Below are positions 1-9,399 of a stretch of 64,000 bases of DNA, in pieces (within the stretch, counting starts at the first letter, position 1; every line of letters begins with the position of its first letter). The notes below the pieces were generated by a model that was given only the letters and a program-made list of their open reading frames with translations, had not been told where the DNA came from and made no database searches. The position numbers were made by a program, and so were the translations under genes. This DNA comes from Sycon ciliatum (lineage: Eukaryota; Porifera; Calcarea; Leucosolenida; Sycettidae): positions 28,737,294-28,801,293 of the forward strand of contig NC_088645.1 of NCBI RefSeq assembly GCF_964019385.1, given 5' to 3'.

Positions 1-3000
1 GGTTCTTCCCCTGCAAGTGATGTAATAACTGATCCATCCTCTCAGATTCAAGGTGATGGCCTTGGCACCTCACGGGCTGGAGCGTCAACATCCAACATTC
101 ATCCCACAGGTTCTCAGGTGGAGCTCCTGGCTACCCTAGATGCTTCGGGTCCTGAGTCCTCTGGACAAGCGGCAGACAGCGGTGATGCCGGCACCTCGTC
201 ATTACCGGCCGGCGATTTCGGAGGCGCGGTTGGTCGGCCGGCTCATCGCATTGGTGGGCGGAGCGGGGTGGATCCTGCGCCCTCCCTGTTGCCAGGAGCT
301 GCTGCTGTGGGGCAGGGCTCGGCCCAGCCTGCTGCTGCTGCTTCTCCGGCTGCCGCGGTCGCTCGGCAGACTTCTACATCACAGGTCTCTCCTGCGGGTG
401 CCAGAGTTAATACTATGAGCAGTGATGATTCCCTATCTTCGAACACCTCCCTCAACAACGACATATCCCGAGCGTATGAGAAGGTGGTGACCTGGCGGAG
501 AAACTTATTCAACGTTCCATTGGGCTCGGCTGGTGGTGATTTTGTTGACGTGCTCACTGGGCTCATCAAGGGTTTCACCAATGGCTCCTCATTACGACCA
601 GTTGCATGGAAGGCCGTCGGTGTTGCCTGCCACCTGCTTCTCCAGCGTCCGCATGATTCTAAGATGATGTCAAACTATAGCGACCATTTACGGCGTCGAC
701 TCACTCTATGGAAATCTGGCCGAATAGATGATCTGACTACTGAAGGAGAGTCCCTTCAGGATCGTCTCAAGCCCCGGTACTCTACCTCGTCTGGTGGAGG
801 AGAGAAGAGTGATATCACATTCAGCAACCTGGTATTTTCGGGAAAAATTAAGTCTGCCATTCGCTACCTGTCCAGTGATTCTTCCAATGATGTGCTGGGT
901 ATGACAGATGTAGTGGACGAAGAAACTGGAACTACCGTGAAGGAGGCACTGTTGCAAAAACATCCACCTGCTGCCGAGCCCCCGGTTTCGATACTTCTCG
1001 CCGGCGACCCGGAGCCAATCAACAGTATAGTGTTCCAGAAAATCACACCGGAGCTCATCCGACGTCTGGGCCGACAGATGAAGGGGTCCTCGGGCCCATC
1101 TGGTCTGGACTCTGACGCGTGGTGCCGGATGCTAACCTGTTATCGCAAATCGTCAGATGGTCTCTGTACTGCTCTTGCCAGCTTTGCCCAATGCCTGTGC
1201 TCGGAGGACTTGGATCCGGAACACCTATCCGCATTTACCGCCGCTAGACTTATTCCATTGGACAAACACCCAGGTGTGCGGCCGATTGCGGTGGGTGAAG
1301 TGTTCCGCCGGCTTGTGTGTCGTGCCGTTATGCGGGTGCTTGAGTCCGATGTACTGCGTGCTACTGCTCCCATGCAATTGTGCATTGGGGTGCCGTCTGC
1401 CTGTGAGGCAGGGGTTCATGCAATGCAGGAGTTGTTCGCACGAGAGGACACGGAAGGCATCTTGTTTGTAGATGCTACGAATGCGTTCAATTCATTGAAT
1501 AGAAACGCGGCCCTCCATAACGTGCCCTATGTATGCCCCGCTATGGCAAAGGTGTTCCAGAACACGTACAGTTCTTCAATTCGTCTCTTCGTCTCCGGCG
1601 GCGGGGAGATTGAGTCACTGGAGGGTACTTGCCAGGGCGATCCGCTGGCCATGGCTCTGTATGGTATCGCTACAGTCCCGATGATTCGGCGCCTCCAGGA
1701 ATCCAATCCATCTGTGGCTCAGGTTTGGTACGCGGACGACGATTCTGCAGGTGGCCGCGTTTCTTCATTGTCCACATACTGGGGAGACATAAGCCAACTG
1801 GGCCCTGACTATGGATACTTTCCAAACCCACAGAAATCAATGTTGCTGGTCAAGCCGGAGCATGAGGAAGAGGCCCAGCGCCTCTTCTCCGCCACTGGAG
1901 TTACCATCAAGACCAGCGGCAACCGTCACCTCGGCGGAGCGATTGGCAGTGAGGAGTTCTGCTCTGCCTTCATGGCCAAGAAGGTGGATAAATGGAAGCA
2001 GGTTCTGGATTCCCTGACGGGGATGGCTGTCACTCAGCCTCAGGCCGCATACACCGTTTTTACGAAGGGTCTGTCATCCACATGGACATACCACTTGCGT
2101 TGCTCACCTTGTTCGGCTGAGATACTGGCCGAGTTTGATGAGAGGATCAATGATTGCCTGATACCTGCCCTTCTGGGGGATGGCGTTCGTCCTGGTAGCC
2201 CTGAGAGAGAGCTGATGTCATTTCCAGTGCGTCTTGGTGGTTTGGCCCTCCCTCTGTTGCAGGATAGTGCACCAGCAGAGCTCGCAGCATCCTTGAGCAT
2301 CACAAAGCCTCTTGTTCAGCTACTGTTGACTGGCACATATGCGAACCCTCCAAGCGTGCCTGGTGATATGGCAAGGAGCGATTTGTCGGATACTGCCCAG
2401 TCAGAGGGCTCCGGTGATACAACCCAGGAGGTTGCCGACCGAGTGAGGCTCTCCAATCATGATCCCGTCCGCGATGCTGTTGGGGACACCCGCCAGCTGG
2501 CACGCTCGACTCGGACAAGCAAAATGCGGAGCCTATGCAGCCGGCAACAAGACATTAAGGCGAACTTGAGCTCGGAGCAACAATTTCTTGTTGAAATCGC
2601 GTCCGAAAAGGGAGTATCGTCATGGTTGACTGTTGCCCCGCGGTGGCAAGATGGAACCATCCTGAGGAAATCCGACTTCCGTGATGCCCTGTGCATCCGC
2701 TATGGGCGAAGGTTGAGTGGGCTACCCGATTCATGTGTTTGTGGTGTGCCTCTCAGCCCCGCTCATGCACTTACCTGTGCCACTGGCGGCTATACCATTG
2801 CCCGTCACAATGAGGTGCGGGACTTGGTTGCTGGACTACTGAGGGAGGCTGGAGTGGTGGACGTAGAGACGGAGCCCCGGCTATTGCCCTGCAGCAGTGA
2901 GCATTTGCCTGGTGGTCGTTCCCTCAACCGATGCGCAGAAGCTCGTCTGGATGTGCGGGCTCGCGGCTTTTGGTCGTGGCAACAGGACGCTTACTTTGAT

Positions 3001-3189
3001 GTGCGGATCACTCATCCCGCAGCGTCTGTGTTGTCTCGATCACAAGCCCTGAGTCAGCTGAAGTCTCACGAGCGAAACAAGAAAAATCAATACGCCAGCC
3101 GTGTGGTTAACGTGGAGCGCGGCTCCTTCACGCCACTTGTGTACGGCTTGTGTACGGCTTTAGTGGCCCAGAAACTACTCAATTCCTGA
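1..3189 (+). CDS. Non-LTR retrotransposon polyprotein: reverse transcriptase plus C-terminal PD-(D/E)XK-like endonuclease (5' partial)
   Basis: The frame is open from base 1; an internal GTG at 118 is not a convincing start. Counting residues from 118: a Ser/Ala/Gly-rich N-terminal 120 aa, then an RT with RPI near 385, FVDATNAFN near 450 (first catalytic Asp), QGDPLAMALYG near 505 and WYADDDSAGG near 538 (catalytic YADD). The C-terminal part has a CVCG...H...C zinc-like cluster near 871-890, RHNEVRD, then ARLDVRARGFW and YFDVRI near 942-965, resembling restriction-like endonucleases of R2/R4/NeSL-type LINEs. It would nick target DNA and copy the RNA there. The frame ends early at 3189 because a short duplicated segment near 3139-3160 shifts it. 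No APE endonuclease is seen. Clade is not certain. Confidence 0.85.
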   Translation, partial: GSSPASDVITDPSSQIQGDGLGTSRAGASTSNIHPTGSQVELLATLDASGPESSGQAADSGDAGTSSLPAGDFGGAVGRPAHRIGGRSGVDPAPSLLPGAAAVGQGSAQPAAAASPAAAVARQTSTSQVSPAGARVNTMSSDDSLSSNTSLNNDISRAYEKVVTWRRNLFNVPLGSAGGDFVDVLTGLIKGFTNGSSLRPVAWKAVGVACHLLLQRPHDSKMMSNYSDHLRRRLTLWKSGRIDDLTTEGESLQDRLKPRYSTSSGGGEKSDITFSNLVFSGKIKSAIRYLSSDSSNDVLGMTDVVDEETGTTVKEALLQKHPPAAEPPVSILLAGDPEPINSIVFQKITPELIRRLGRQMKGSSGPSGLDSDAWCRMLTCYRKSSDGLCTALASFAQCLCSEDLDPEHLSAFTAARLIPLDKHPGVRPIAVGEVFRRLVCRAVMRVLESDVLRATAPMQLCIGVPSACEAGVHAMQELFAREDTEGILFVDATNAFNSLNRNAALHNVPYVCPAMAKVFQNTYSSSIRLFVSGGGEIESLEGTCQGDPLAMALYGIATVPMIRRLQESNPSVAQVWYADDDSAGGRVSSLSTYWGDISQLGPDYGYFPNPQKSMLLVKPEHEEEAQRLFSATGVTIKTSGNRHLGGAIGSEEFCSAFMAKKVDKWKQVLDSLTGMAVTQPQAAYTVFTKGLSSTWTYHLRCSPCSAEILAEFDERINDCLIPALLGDGVRPGSPERELMSFPVRLGGLALPLLQDSAPAELAASLSITKPLVQLLLTGTYANPPSVPGDMARSDLSDTAQSEGSGDTTQEVADRVRLSNHDPVRDAVGDTRQLARSTRTSKMRSLCSRQQDIKANLSSEQQFLVEIASEKGVSSWLTVAPRWQDGTILRKSDFRDALCIRYGRRLSGLPDSCVCGVPLSPAHALTCATGGYTIARHNEVRDLVAGLLREAGVVDVETEPRLLPCSSEHLPGGRSLNRCAEARLDVRARGFWSWQQDAYFDVRITHPAASVLSRSQALSQLKSHERNKKNQYASRVVNVERGSFTPLVYGLCTALVAQKLLNS

Positions 3190-3380
3190 AATCATTGGCC
3201 TCCCTGTTTGTTGAGCGCCATACTGAACTGAAGTACCCACTAGTAATGGGCATACTACGCACCCGTTTGTCTTTCTGCTTGCTGCGATGGGCAGTCACCT
3301 GCTTCCGCGGTTGCCGCGGTTCGTACGGCAAGAGGCGACAGCCGAACTCATTTCTGGCCCAGTGCCGCCAGGCGGAGTAG
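3150..3380 (+). pseudogene. Frameshifted C-terminal end of the A1 polyprotein
   Basis: Continues the A1 protein in another frame: YGFSGPETTQFLKSLASLF, then LRTRLSFCLLRWAVTCFRGC. The intact counterpart is in copy A4 (7205-7531). Comparison with A4 shows that a TTCTCGA-like stretch was replaced by a copy of the adjacent TGTACGGCT, adding two bases. Family members normally end at this point with a stop followed by the T-rich 3' UTR. Confidence 0.8.
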
Positions 3381-3589
3381 GGTGCTGCCTTTGGCCTCAA
3401 CTTTATATAATGCTATTTGGTTTTTCCCCTTTTATTACTCTGTGTTCATTGCTTGTTTTTGTATTGATTTACTTCCTTGACTGCTTTTGTGTTTCATCAT
3501 TTTCCGGTTGGTTTTGTGTTGATTTCCCCTGTTCACTTTACATATTGTAATGATATACATTTGCTTTGCCCGTAAAAGAGGCTTTTCTC

Positions 3590-3622
<33 letters not shown>

Positions 3623-3940
3623 CTGAAGTCCCATGAACGGGCAAAAAAGAATCAATATGCCAGCCGCGTTGTGAATGTCGAGCGAGGATCGTTCACCCCA
3701 CTGGTGTTCTCGACTTATGGTTTCAGCGGGCCTGAGACAACTCAATTCCTAAAGTCTCTTGCCTCTCTCTTTGTAGAGAGAAGCCAGGATCTCAAATATC
3801 CTGTTGTCATGGGTATGTTGCGTACCCGCCTGTCGTTTTGCCTCTTGAGGTGGGCCATTACGTGTTTTCGTGGTTGCCGAGGGTCTTATAACAGACGGCG
3901 GGTGAATTCCTTTGTGGCCCAGTGTCGTTTGGCCGCATAG
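3623..3940 (+). pseudogene. B-subfamily LINE C-terminal fragment
   Basis: About 105 residues from LKSHERAKKNQYASRVVNVE to the stop at 3940, homologous to the last part of the A1 polyprotein. The upstream reading frame here is only the ATG repeat read as Met, so there is no true start codon. It is a dead 5'-truncated piece. Confidence 0.8.
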
Positions 3941-4186
3941 TGAATTTTTATGCTATGCCTCTCAACAATATCACTATGGATAACATCACATTTTTTAAAT
4001 AACTATTTGGTAAAGTAACATCATCTGTCATTCAATATCTATCTGGTGAAATAATCAGCATTTGAATATCTATTTGGTACTAATCATTCAACTGTTAAAT
4101 GTCATATTTTACCTGAATATCTATCACGATTTTTGCACATAATCTCGGTTATCACCGTTTCAAGCCCGTACAAGAGGCCGTTTCCA

Positions 4187-4227
<41 letters not shown>
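3623..4227 (+). mobile_element. LINE copy B1, 5'-truncated, ending in (ATG)n
   Basis: Starts abruptly inside the endonuclease region, directly on the (ATG)n tract of A1. Subfamily B is recognised by its own 3' UTR (repeated TATCT(A/G)TTTGGTA-like segments) and a GCC-N9-GGC block at 4164-4178. Its tail tract is 4187-4227. Confidence 0.8.
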
Positions 4228-5412
4228 CCGCCCAACCGTCATACAATCAGCCAATAACCATACTCAATAAATCTGATTTCCGGGATGCTCTCTGCTTCCG
4301 GTACGGTTTGGAGCTGGATGGCCTCCCTGAGACTTGTGTTTGTGGAGCAACTCTAACCACTGAGCATGCAATGGCTTGTCCTACTGGCGGCTACACCATC
4401 GCACGCCATAATGATGTTCGCGATTTGCTGGCGGGTGTACTGTCGGAGGTATTGCCTGACGTGGAGGTGGAGCCGGTGCTAGCGCCATTTGATGGGGAGG
4501 ATCTTCCCCATCGTACAGCCAACAGGAAATCCGAAGCTCGCCTCGATGTGAAGGCGCGGGGTTTCTGGTCCAGGCAGCAGGAGGCTTTTTTTGATGTTCG
4601 GGTGACTCACCCAAAGCCAAACATGCTGTCGCGTCCAGAAGTCCAGCGCCATCTCCAAAAGCATGAAGGCATGAAAAAGCGGGAATACGGAGCGCGTGTT
4701 GTGAATATAGACCGAGGCACGTTCACCCCGTTGGTTTTCGCCACGAATGGCATGTGTGGCCGTGAGGCAGACCGCTTTCTCAAGTGTCTTGAAGCCCAGT
4801 ATGTCGATAAACACAGTGACTTGGCCTACTCGCTGGTTATGGGTCGATTGCGGTGCCTGCTCTCGTTCACTCTACTCCGTTGGGCAGTGACCTGTTTTCG
4901 TGGCTGCCGTAGCTCCTACCAGAAAAAGTCAGTCAAGAATTTCAGGAGTTATTGTTTGATGGGTCGTTAGATTGCGGCCGGTGTTTGTGAGACTGCAATC
5001 ATTTAACGTTTCTTCTTTAGTGGTGTAGGTAGATTCTGTTTTGTAAGCATAGTAGGACTACTTTTGTTTTGTAAGTCAATCTCATTCTCCACGCTTTGCT
5101 GTCATTTGGTTATGTTTTAAAGTAGTTTTTATGACCTGATGTTTTTTTTTTATATTTGTAGTTCTATTGTTGACATCTTTTGTCTTTTCTTTGGGTTAAA
5201 AGGTTAACTTCATCCTCGTTTTCTTATTGCCTTGTATTGGAATTTGCCCATAAAAGTGGCTACGGTGTGATAATGCATTTTTATATTTCGTGTTTTAACA
5301 TTATTTTCAGAAAATTGCTCTTACAATACCTTGCGTTTTATATTCATAATATTGTTGCCCGTAAAAGCGGCTTGGTCACATGATGATGATGATGGTGATG
5401 ATGATGATGATG

Positions 5413-5417
<5 letters not shown>
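4228..5417 (+). mobile_element. LINE copy C1, 5'-truncated, ending in (ATG)n
   Basis: Begins on the (ATG)n tract of B1 and runs through endonuclease coding sequence, a long T-rich 3' UTR (4971-5379) and a GCC-N9-GGC block (5357-5371) to an (ATG)n tract at 5380-5417 with one GTG interruption. Subfamily C differs from A and B in protein and 3' UTR. Confidence 0.8.
4266..4970 (+). pseudogene. C-subfamily LINE endonuclease domain fragment
   Basis: Open frame homologous to A1 from KSDFRDALC onward. It contains the CVCG...H...C cluster, RHNDVRDLL, EARLDVKARGFW, FFDVRVTHP and LRCLLSFTLLRWAVTCFRGC. The whole zinc/endonuclease module is intact, but the RT is missing because of 5' truncation. There is no natural start codon. 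A near-identical second copy lies at 16287-16898. Confidence 0.8.
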
Positions 5418-5443
<26 letters not shown>

Positions 5444-5485
5444 GATCCCACCTTCCAACCCGGCAAATATTTTGATTTTGATAAA

Positions 5486-5517
<32 letters not shown>
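5418..5517 (-). mobile_element. Very short minus-strand LINE copy E1 between two ATG tracts
   Basis: Read on the minus strand: about 42 bp of a 3' end (matching 6490-6530 of copy E2), then a poly(A) of about 26 nt at 5418-5443. It is flanked by (ATG)n on both sides (5380-5417 and 5486-5517). It is an extreme 5' truncation. Confidence 0.7.
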
Positions 5518-5520
<3 letters not shown>

Positions 5521-6416
5521 TTTTTTGATGATCATGAAGCCACTTCTTTGGGCAAACAAAACACAATTTCCCAAGATGAAGGAGTGGAACCCTACACAAA
5601 TAATAGTTTAAATGAATCCAACGCAAAGATCGTTTTTCCATGAAATACAACAATTGAACACAATTACATGCTTAAAGGCATGAAAGCAACAAAACAGCAA
5701 CAAAAGGGTAAGCGCCATACCAATCCCGCATGCACAGTCAGGACACAGCACGATACTTAACAAACTAGACCTGACTCGGCCACGGCAATCGAGACATCAT
5801 GAAAACATCTCGCCGGATGGTGGTACCGTGACCGAGCCCCACGTATGCACAACACAGCAGCACGCAGCAAAGCAAAAGACAGCCGACAGCGGAGTAAACC
5901 AATGACCTGGGAATAGTGAGATCCCGATGACTCGGCCTGCATCTGGCACAGTCTCTTGAGGAACACATTGCACAGCCTCCCACAACCACCATGCACAGAG
6001 AACACAAGAGGTGTGAAAGCGGCTCTTTCTACATTTGTGACTCTTGGCCCATATTCGTTCCACTTACGCCGCTCGTGCTGCTGGTACAATGCAGGAAGGG
6101 TTCTGGACCCGTAGGAAGGAGCATCTGGGCAAAATACCCTTACATCAAAAAAAGCTTCCTCCCCACGGGTCCAAAACCCTCGAGCGGCTATGTCCAGGCG
6201 CGCATCCTCTCGGCGGTTCGTTGACCGAAGAGGAAACCTCTCACCAGAAAGAGGTTGCAGCGCTGGTTCTGTCGAAACGGCAGTGCAGACTTCAGTCAAT
6301 TCCCTCGCCAGCAGGTCACGTATCTCGTTATGACGAAGTGTCGGGAAGCCGCCCCTGGCGCAACATAGCTGATGCTCAACTGAGAACAGCTCACCACACA
6401 CACAGGTTGCTGGTGT
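5517..6416 (-). mobile_element. Minus-strand LINE copy D1 between ATG tracts
   Basis: Opposite orientation to A/B/C. The 5' truncation point is at 6416, on the (ATG)n tract 6417-6469. The 3' end is near 5527, with a short poly(A) (5517-5526 read as T on plus) before the next tract. A GCC-N9-GGC block lies near 5536-5550 on the minus strand. Confidence 0.75.
5757..6416 (-). pseudogene. D-subfamily LINE endonuclease domain fragment
   Basis: About 219 residues open from the truncation point: a CVCG...H...C cluster, FPTLRHNEIRDLL, EDARLDIAARGFW, AFFDVRVF, ERAAFTPLVFS and LRCRLSFALLRAAVLCIRGA. It has the same module as A1 but is clearly diverged from A-C, so at least two lineages use this locus. 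There is no real start codon. Confidence 0.75.
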
Positions 6417-6469
<53 letters not shown>

Positions 6470-6472
<3 letters not shown>

Positions 6473-6783
6473 ATTTATTTATTTTTTTGATCCCACCTTC
6501 CAACCCGGCAAATATTTTGATTTTGATAAAAACGATTCAAAGCCTCTCAATTATTTAGTACTACTTGATGTATATATAAGAATAATAACATTAGTTACAC
6601 TTTCACACCAAACTAGCTCGGCGCAGCACCAATCACTGCAGGGGAACCCGACCCTCCACCATCGCCAACTCACGAAGCATGTGAACTGGACGATGACGGG
6701 CCGACCGAGCACCCCTGACACACAACACAGCGGAACGTAGCAGCGCGAAAGACACCCGACAACGATAATAACTCATCAACGAC
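6470..6783 (-). mobile_element. Minus-strand LINE copy E2 between ATG tracts
   Basis: The minus-strand 3' end is A-rich (6470-6488 on plus reads T/TTTA) and abuts the 6417-6469 tract. The 5' truncation at 6783 abuts the 6784-6811 tract. The coding piece 6633-6782 carries CRVSFALLRSAVLCVRGARS, the C-terminal signature of the family. The 3' end sequence is shared with E1. Confidence 0.7.
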
Positions 6784-6811
6784 GATGATGATGATGATGA
6801 TGATGATGATG

Positions 6812-7018
6812 CTGCCTTTGGCCTCAACTTAATATAATGCTATTTTGGTTTTTTCCCCTTTTATTACTCTGTGTTCATTGCTTGTTTTTGTATTGATTTA
6901 CTTCCTTGACTGCTTTTGTGTTTCATCATTTTCCGGTTGGTTTTGTGTTGATTTCCCCTGTTCACTTTACATATTGTAATGATATACATTTGCTTTGCCC
7001 GTAAAAGAGGCTTTTCTC

Positions 7019-7084
<66 letters not shown>
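6812..7084 (+). mobile_element. LINE copy A3, 3' UTR only, ending in (ATG)22
   Basis: Nearly identical to the 3' UTRs of A1 and A4 (from the CTGCCTTTGGCCTC segment just after the A stop codon), with the usual GCCCGTAAAAGAGGC block and a 66-bp ATG tract at 7019-7084. The 5' truncation abuts the tract 6784-6811. Confidence 0.8.
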
Positions 7085-7086
<2 letters not shown>

Positions 7087-7155
7087 TATCTATCACGATT
7101 TTTGCACATAATCTCGGTTATCACCGTTTCAAGCCCGTACAAGTTGCCGTTTCCA

Positions 7156-7197
<42 letters not shown>
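7085..7197 (+). mobile_element. LINE copy B2, about 70 bp of 3' end plus (ATG)n
   Basis: Only the last segment of the B 3' UTR, from AATATCTATCACGATT to the tail block. The block is altered here (CAAGTTGCC instead of CAAGAGGCC). It abuts ATG tracts on both sides. Confidence 0.75.
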
Positions 7198-7198
<1 letters not shown>

Positions 7199-7742
7199 GT
7201 CCTGAGTCAGCTGAAGTCTCACGAGCGAAACAAGAAAAATCAATACGCCAGCCGTGTGGTTAACGTGGAGCGCGGCTCCTTCACGCCACTTGTGTTCTCG
7301 ACGTACGGCTTTAGTGGCCCAGAAACTACTCAATTCCTGAAATCATTGGCCTCCCTGTTTGTTGAGCGCCATACTGAACTGAAGTACCCACTAGTAATAG
7401 GCATACTACGCACCCGTTTGTCTTTCTGCTTGCTGCGATGGGCAGTCACCTGCTTCCGCGGTTGCCGCGGTTCGTACGGCAAGAGGCGACAGCCGAACTC
7501 ATTTCTGGCCCAGTGCCGCCAGGCGGAGTAGGGTGCTGCCTTTGGCCTCAACTTAATATAATGCTATTTTGGTTTTTTCCCCTTTTATTACTCTGTGTTC
7601 ATTGCTTGTTTTTGTATTGATTTACTTCCTTGACTGCTTTTGTGTTTCATCATTTTCCGGTTGGTTTTGTGTTGATTTCCCCTGTTCACTTTACATATTG
7701 TAATGATATACATTTGCTTTGCCCGTAAAAGAGGCTTTTCTC

Positions 7743-7777
<35 letters not shown>
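7198..7777 (+). mobile_element. LINE copy A4, 5'-truncated, ending in (ATG)n
   Basis: Starts at the ATG tract inside the endonuclease region (CCTGAGTCAGCTGAAG), and runs through the stop at 7531 and the 3' UTR to the tract 7743-7777. Very close to A1 and lacks the A1 frameshift, so it is the reference for the intact A-type C-terminus. Confidence 0.8.
7205..7531 (+). pseudogene. A-subfamily LINE C-terminal fragment
   Basis: Open frame through VVNVERGSFTPLVFSTYGF, LRTRLSFCLLRWAVTCFRGC and a stop at 7531. It is the same frame as A1 before its frameshift. It is only a fragment because the 5' end is truncated at the microsatellite. Confidence 0.8.
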
Positions 7778-8139
7778 CCCGCAGCGTCCGTGTTGTCTCG
7801 ATCAAAAGCCTTGAGTCAGCTGAAGTCCCATGAACGGGCAAAAAAAAGAATCAATATGCCAGCCGCGTTGTGAATGTCGAGCGAGGATCGTTCACCCCAC
7901 TGGTGTTCTCGACTTATGGTTTCAGCGGGCCTGAGACAACTCAATTCCTAAAATCTCTTGCCTCTCTCTTTGTAGAGAGAAGCCAGGATCTCAAATATCC
8001 TGTTGTCATGGGTATGTTGCGTACCCGCCTGTCGTTTTGCCTCTTGAGGTGGGCCATTACGTGCTTTCGTGGTTGCCGAGGGTCTTATAACAGACGGCGG
8101 GTGAATTCCTTTGTGGCCCAGTGTCGTTTGGCCGCATAG
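7778..8139 (+). pseudogene. B-subfamily LINE C-terminal fragment with homopolymer frameshift
   Basis: Homologous to B1 from the PAASVLS-type segment. The A run has 8 bases versus 6 in B1, so the frame breaks near 7845. After it, 7870-8139 is open to the normal stop (FSTYGFSGPETTQFLKSLA, LRTRLSFCLLRWAITCFRGC). Confidence 0.75.
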
Positions 8140-8245
8140 TGAATTTTTATGCTATGCCTCTCAACAATATCACTATGGATAACATCACATTTTTTAAATA
8201 ACTATTCGGTAAAGTAACATCAGTTTCCTCTGAGACAAAAATGCG

Positions 8246-9399
8246 ATAATACTCATAAAAAGGACACACTTCAGGCTCATTACAAACATCTTGAAAGTTT
8301 TCGTCTTCACAAGTATACTTTCAAGCCTTCTCATCAGGTGAAATACAGGCAAGGGAAAAGGAACAGGAACAGTGGATTAAATACAGTAAGAAGGTGGTAA
8401 AACAGCGCAAAAAGAAAGAAAGAAAGAAAGAAGATAGCTAAAGTAAACAGCGAAAATTGCAATAATGACACAAAGGTGCAAATGCGAGAAAACTCAATAA
8501 GCGCGACATGTAGTGCGACAACAAGAGACAACCACTGGACATACATGTAACTAACGAGGTTTTGACGACCTACCTAACAGCCTAAGTGTGAATTTGATTT
8601 GTTTCTGCTTGCAAAGGTTGGGTTTCCTTGTGTGGATGTATACAGCTTCCAAAACATTCAGCAATCTAGCACTGCGTACACGTGACACAATCGAAAAACA
8701 ATCATCCGAATACACAGCACGACAATCAGGATGCTCAAACAAATGACTAGCAATGGACGACTCATACTTATCAGAACTAACATCAGAACAATCAGCATGT
8801 GCGGTGGACACATCCGATTTCACATGGCTAGTCGAGTGGACCCTAGCCGTTGCCTCTGTCTGTGCTTTAGTCGCTGCCATCGCCGCCGTTGCCGATCTTG
8901 TTATTCTTCTGGTTGATGCGGTTCCTGTCACTGCCACGCACGTAGGTGTCTTGTCCGGTTGTTTTTCTGGTGGTCTAGTTAATTGTGAGGTGACGTTCCT
9001 TGGTGTTGATGCCGCTGCGTTGGACCATCTTGTACCAGGATGATTCTTTGCTGGACGTCCCCTCCGTGGTCGAGTGGATCGTGCGTGTTGTGGAATAAGG
9101 TGTAGCGGTGCGTGTTGTCGGATGCGTGCGTCCAGATGTTGAAGAGTCCTACCTACATATCGGCTCTCACATTGCCGACACTCGAAGTGATAAATCAACT
9201 TGGATAATTGGCCTGTAGGTAGGACGTCCTTCCTCACCGTGAACGCACGCACCGTGGAGTAGATGAAGCGAATATGAACATTATGGTAATTAGACTCCAC
9301 GGCAGACTTAACCCGACGCTGAACCATACGTGATACTGACTCGCCCTTCCACGGTAAACATAGGTATACTGGATTAGTGGAAACCTCAGCATTCTTCTT
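8246..9399 (-). repeat. Left arm of the PLE inverted repeat
   Basis: Reverse complement of 10636-11789. Both arms are 1154 bp long, and the encoded protein segments appear identical, implying a recent event. The minus strand carries the C-terminal GIY-YIG part of the PLE protein (8551-9399) without the RT. Confidence 0.9.
8551..9399 (-). pseudogene. Inverted copy of the PLE endonuclease (GIY-YIG) C-terminus
   Basis: Encodes the same residues as the end of the main ORF: KKNAEVSTNPVYLCLPWKG..., then CRQCESRYVGRT and the HLFEHPDC region to the stop. It has no RT and no start codon. Reading continues to 9444 only through unrelated sequence past the junction. Confidence 0.85.

Larger units (their letters stand above)
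1..3622 (+). mobile_element. LINE copy A1 (RT + restriction-like endonuclease), 5' end beyond window
   Basis: Longest copy of the LINE group that fills the left 17 kb. The coding frame is open from base 1, so the 5' end lies outside the window. It holds the polyprotein (1-3189), a frameshifted C-terminal end (to 3380), a T-rich 3' UTR (3381-3589) and an (ATG)11 tract at 3590-3622. The last unique bases form GCC-N9-GGC (3568-3582) just before the tract, a layout shared by every plus-strand copy. The next copy begins directly after the tract. Confidence 0.85.

Noticed and set aside
6979..7263. Poly-Asp and poly-Met frames at ATG tracts
   Set aside because: Translated microsatellite; the LINE coding pieces begin only at the truncation points.
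8753..9043. Plus-strand 96-aa hydrophobic frame and its mirror at 10992-11282
   Set aside because: Antisense of the PLE linker region in both arms; same codons read backward.
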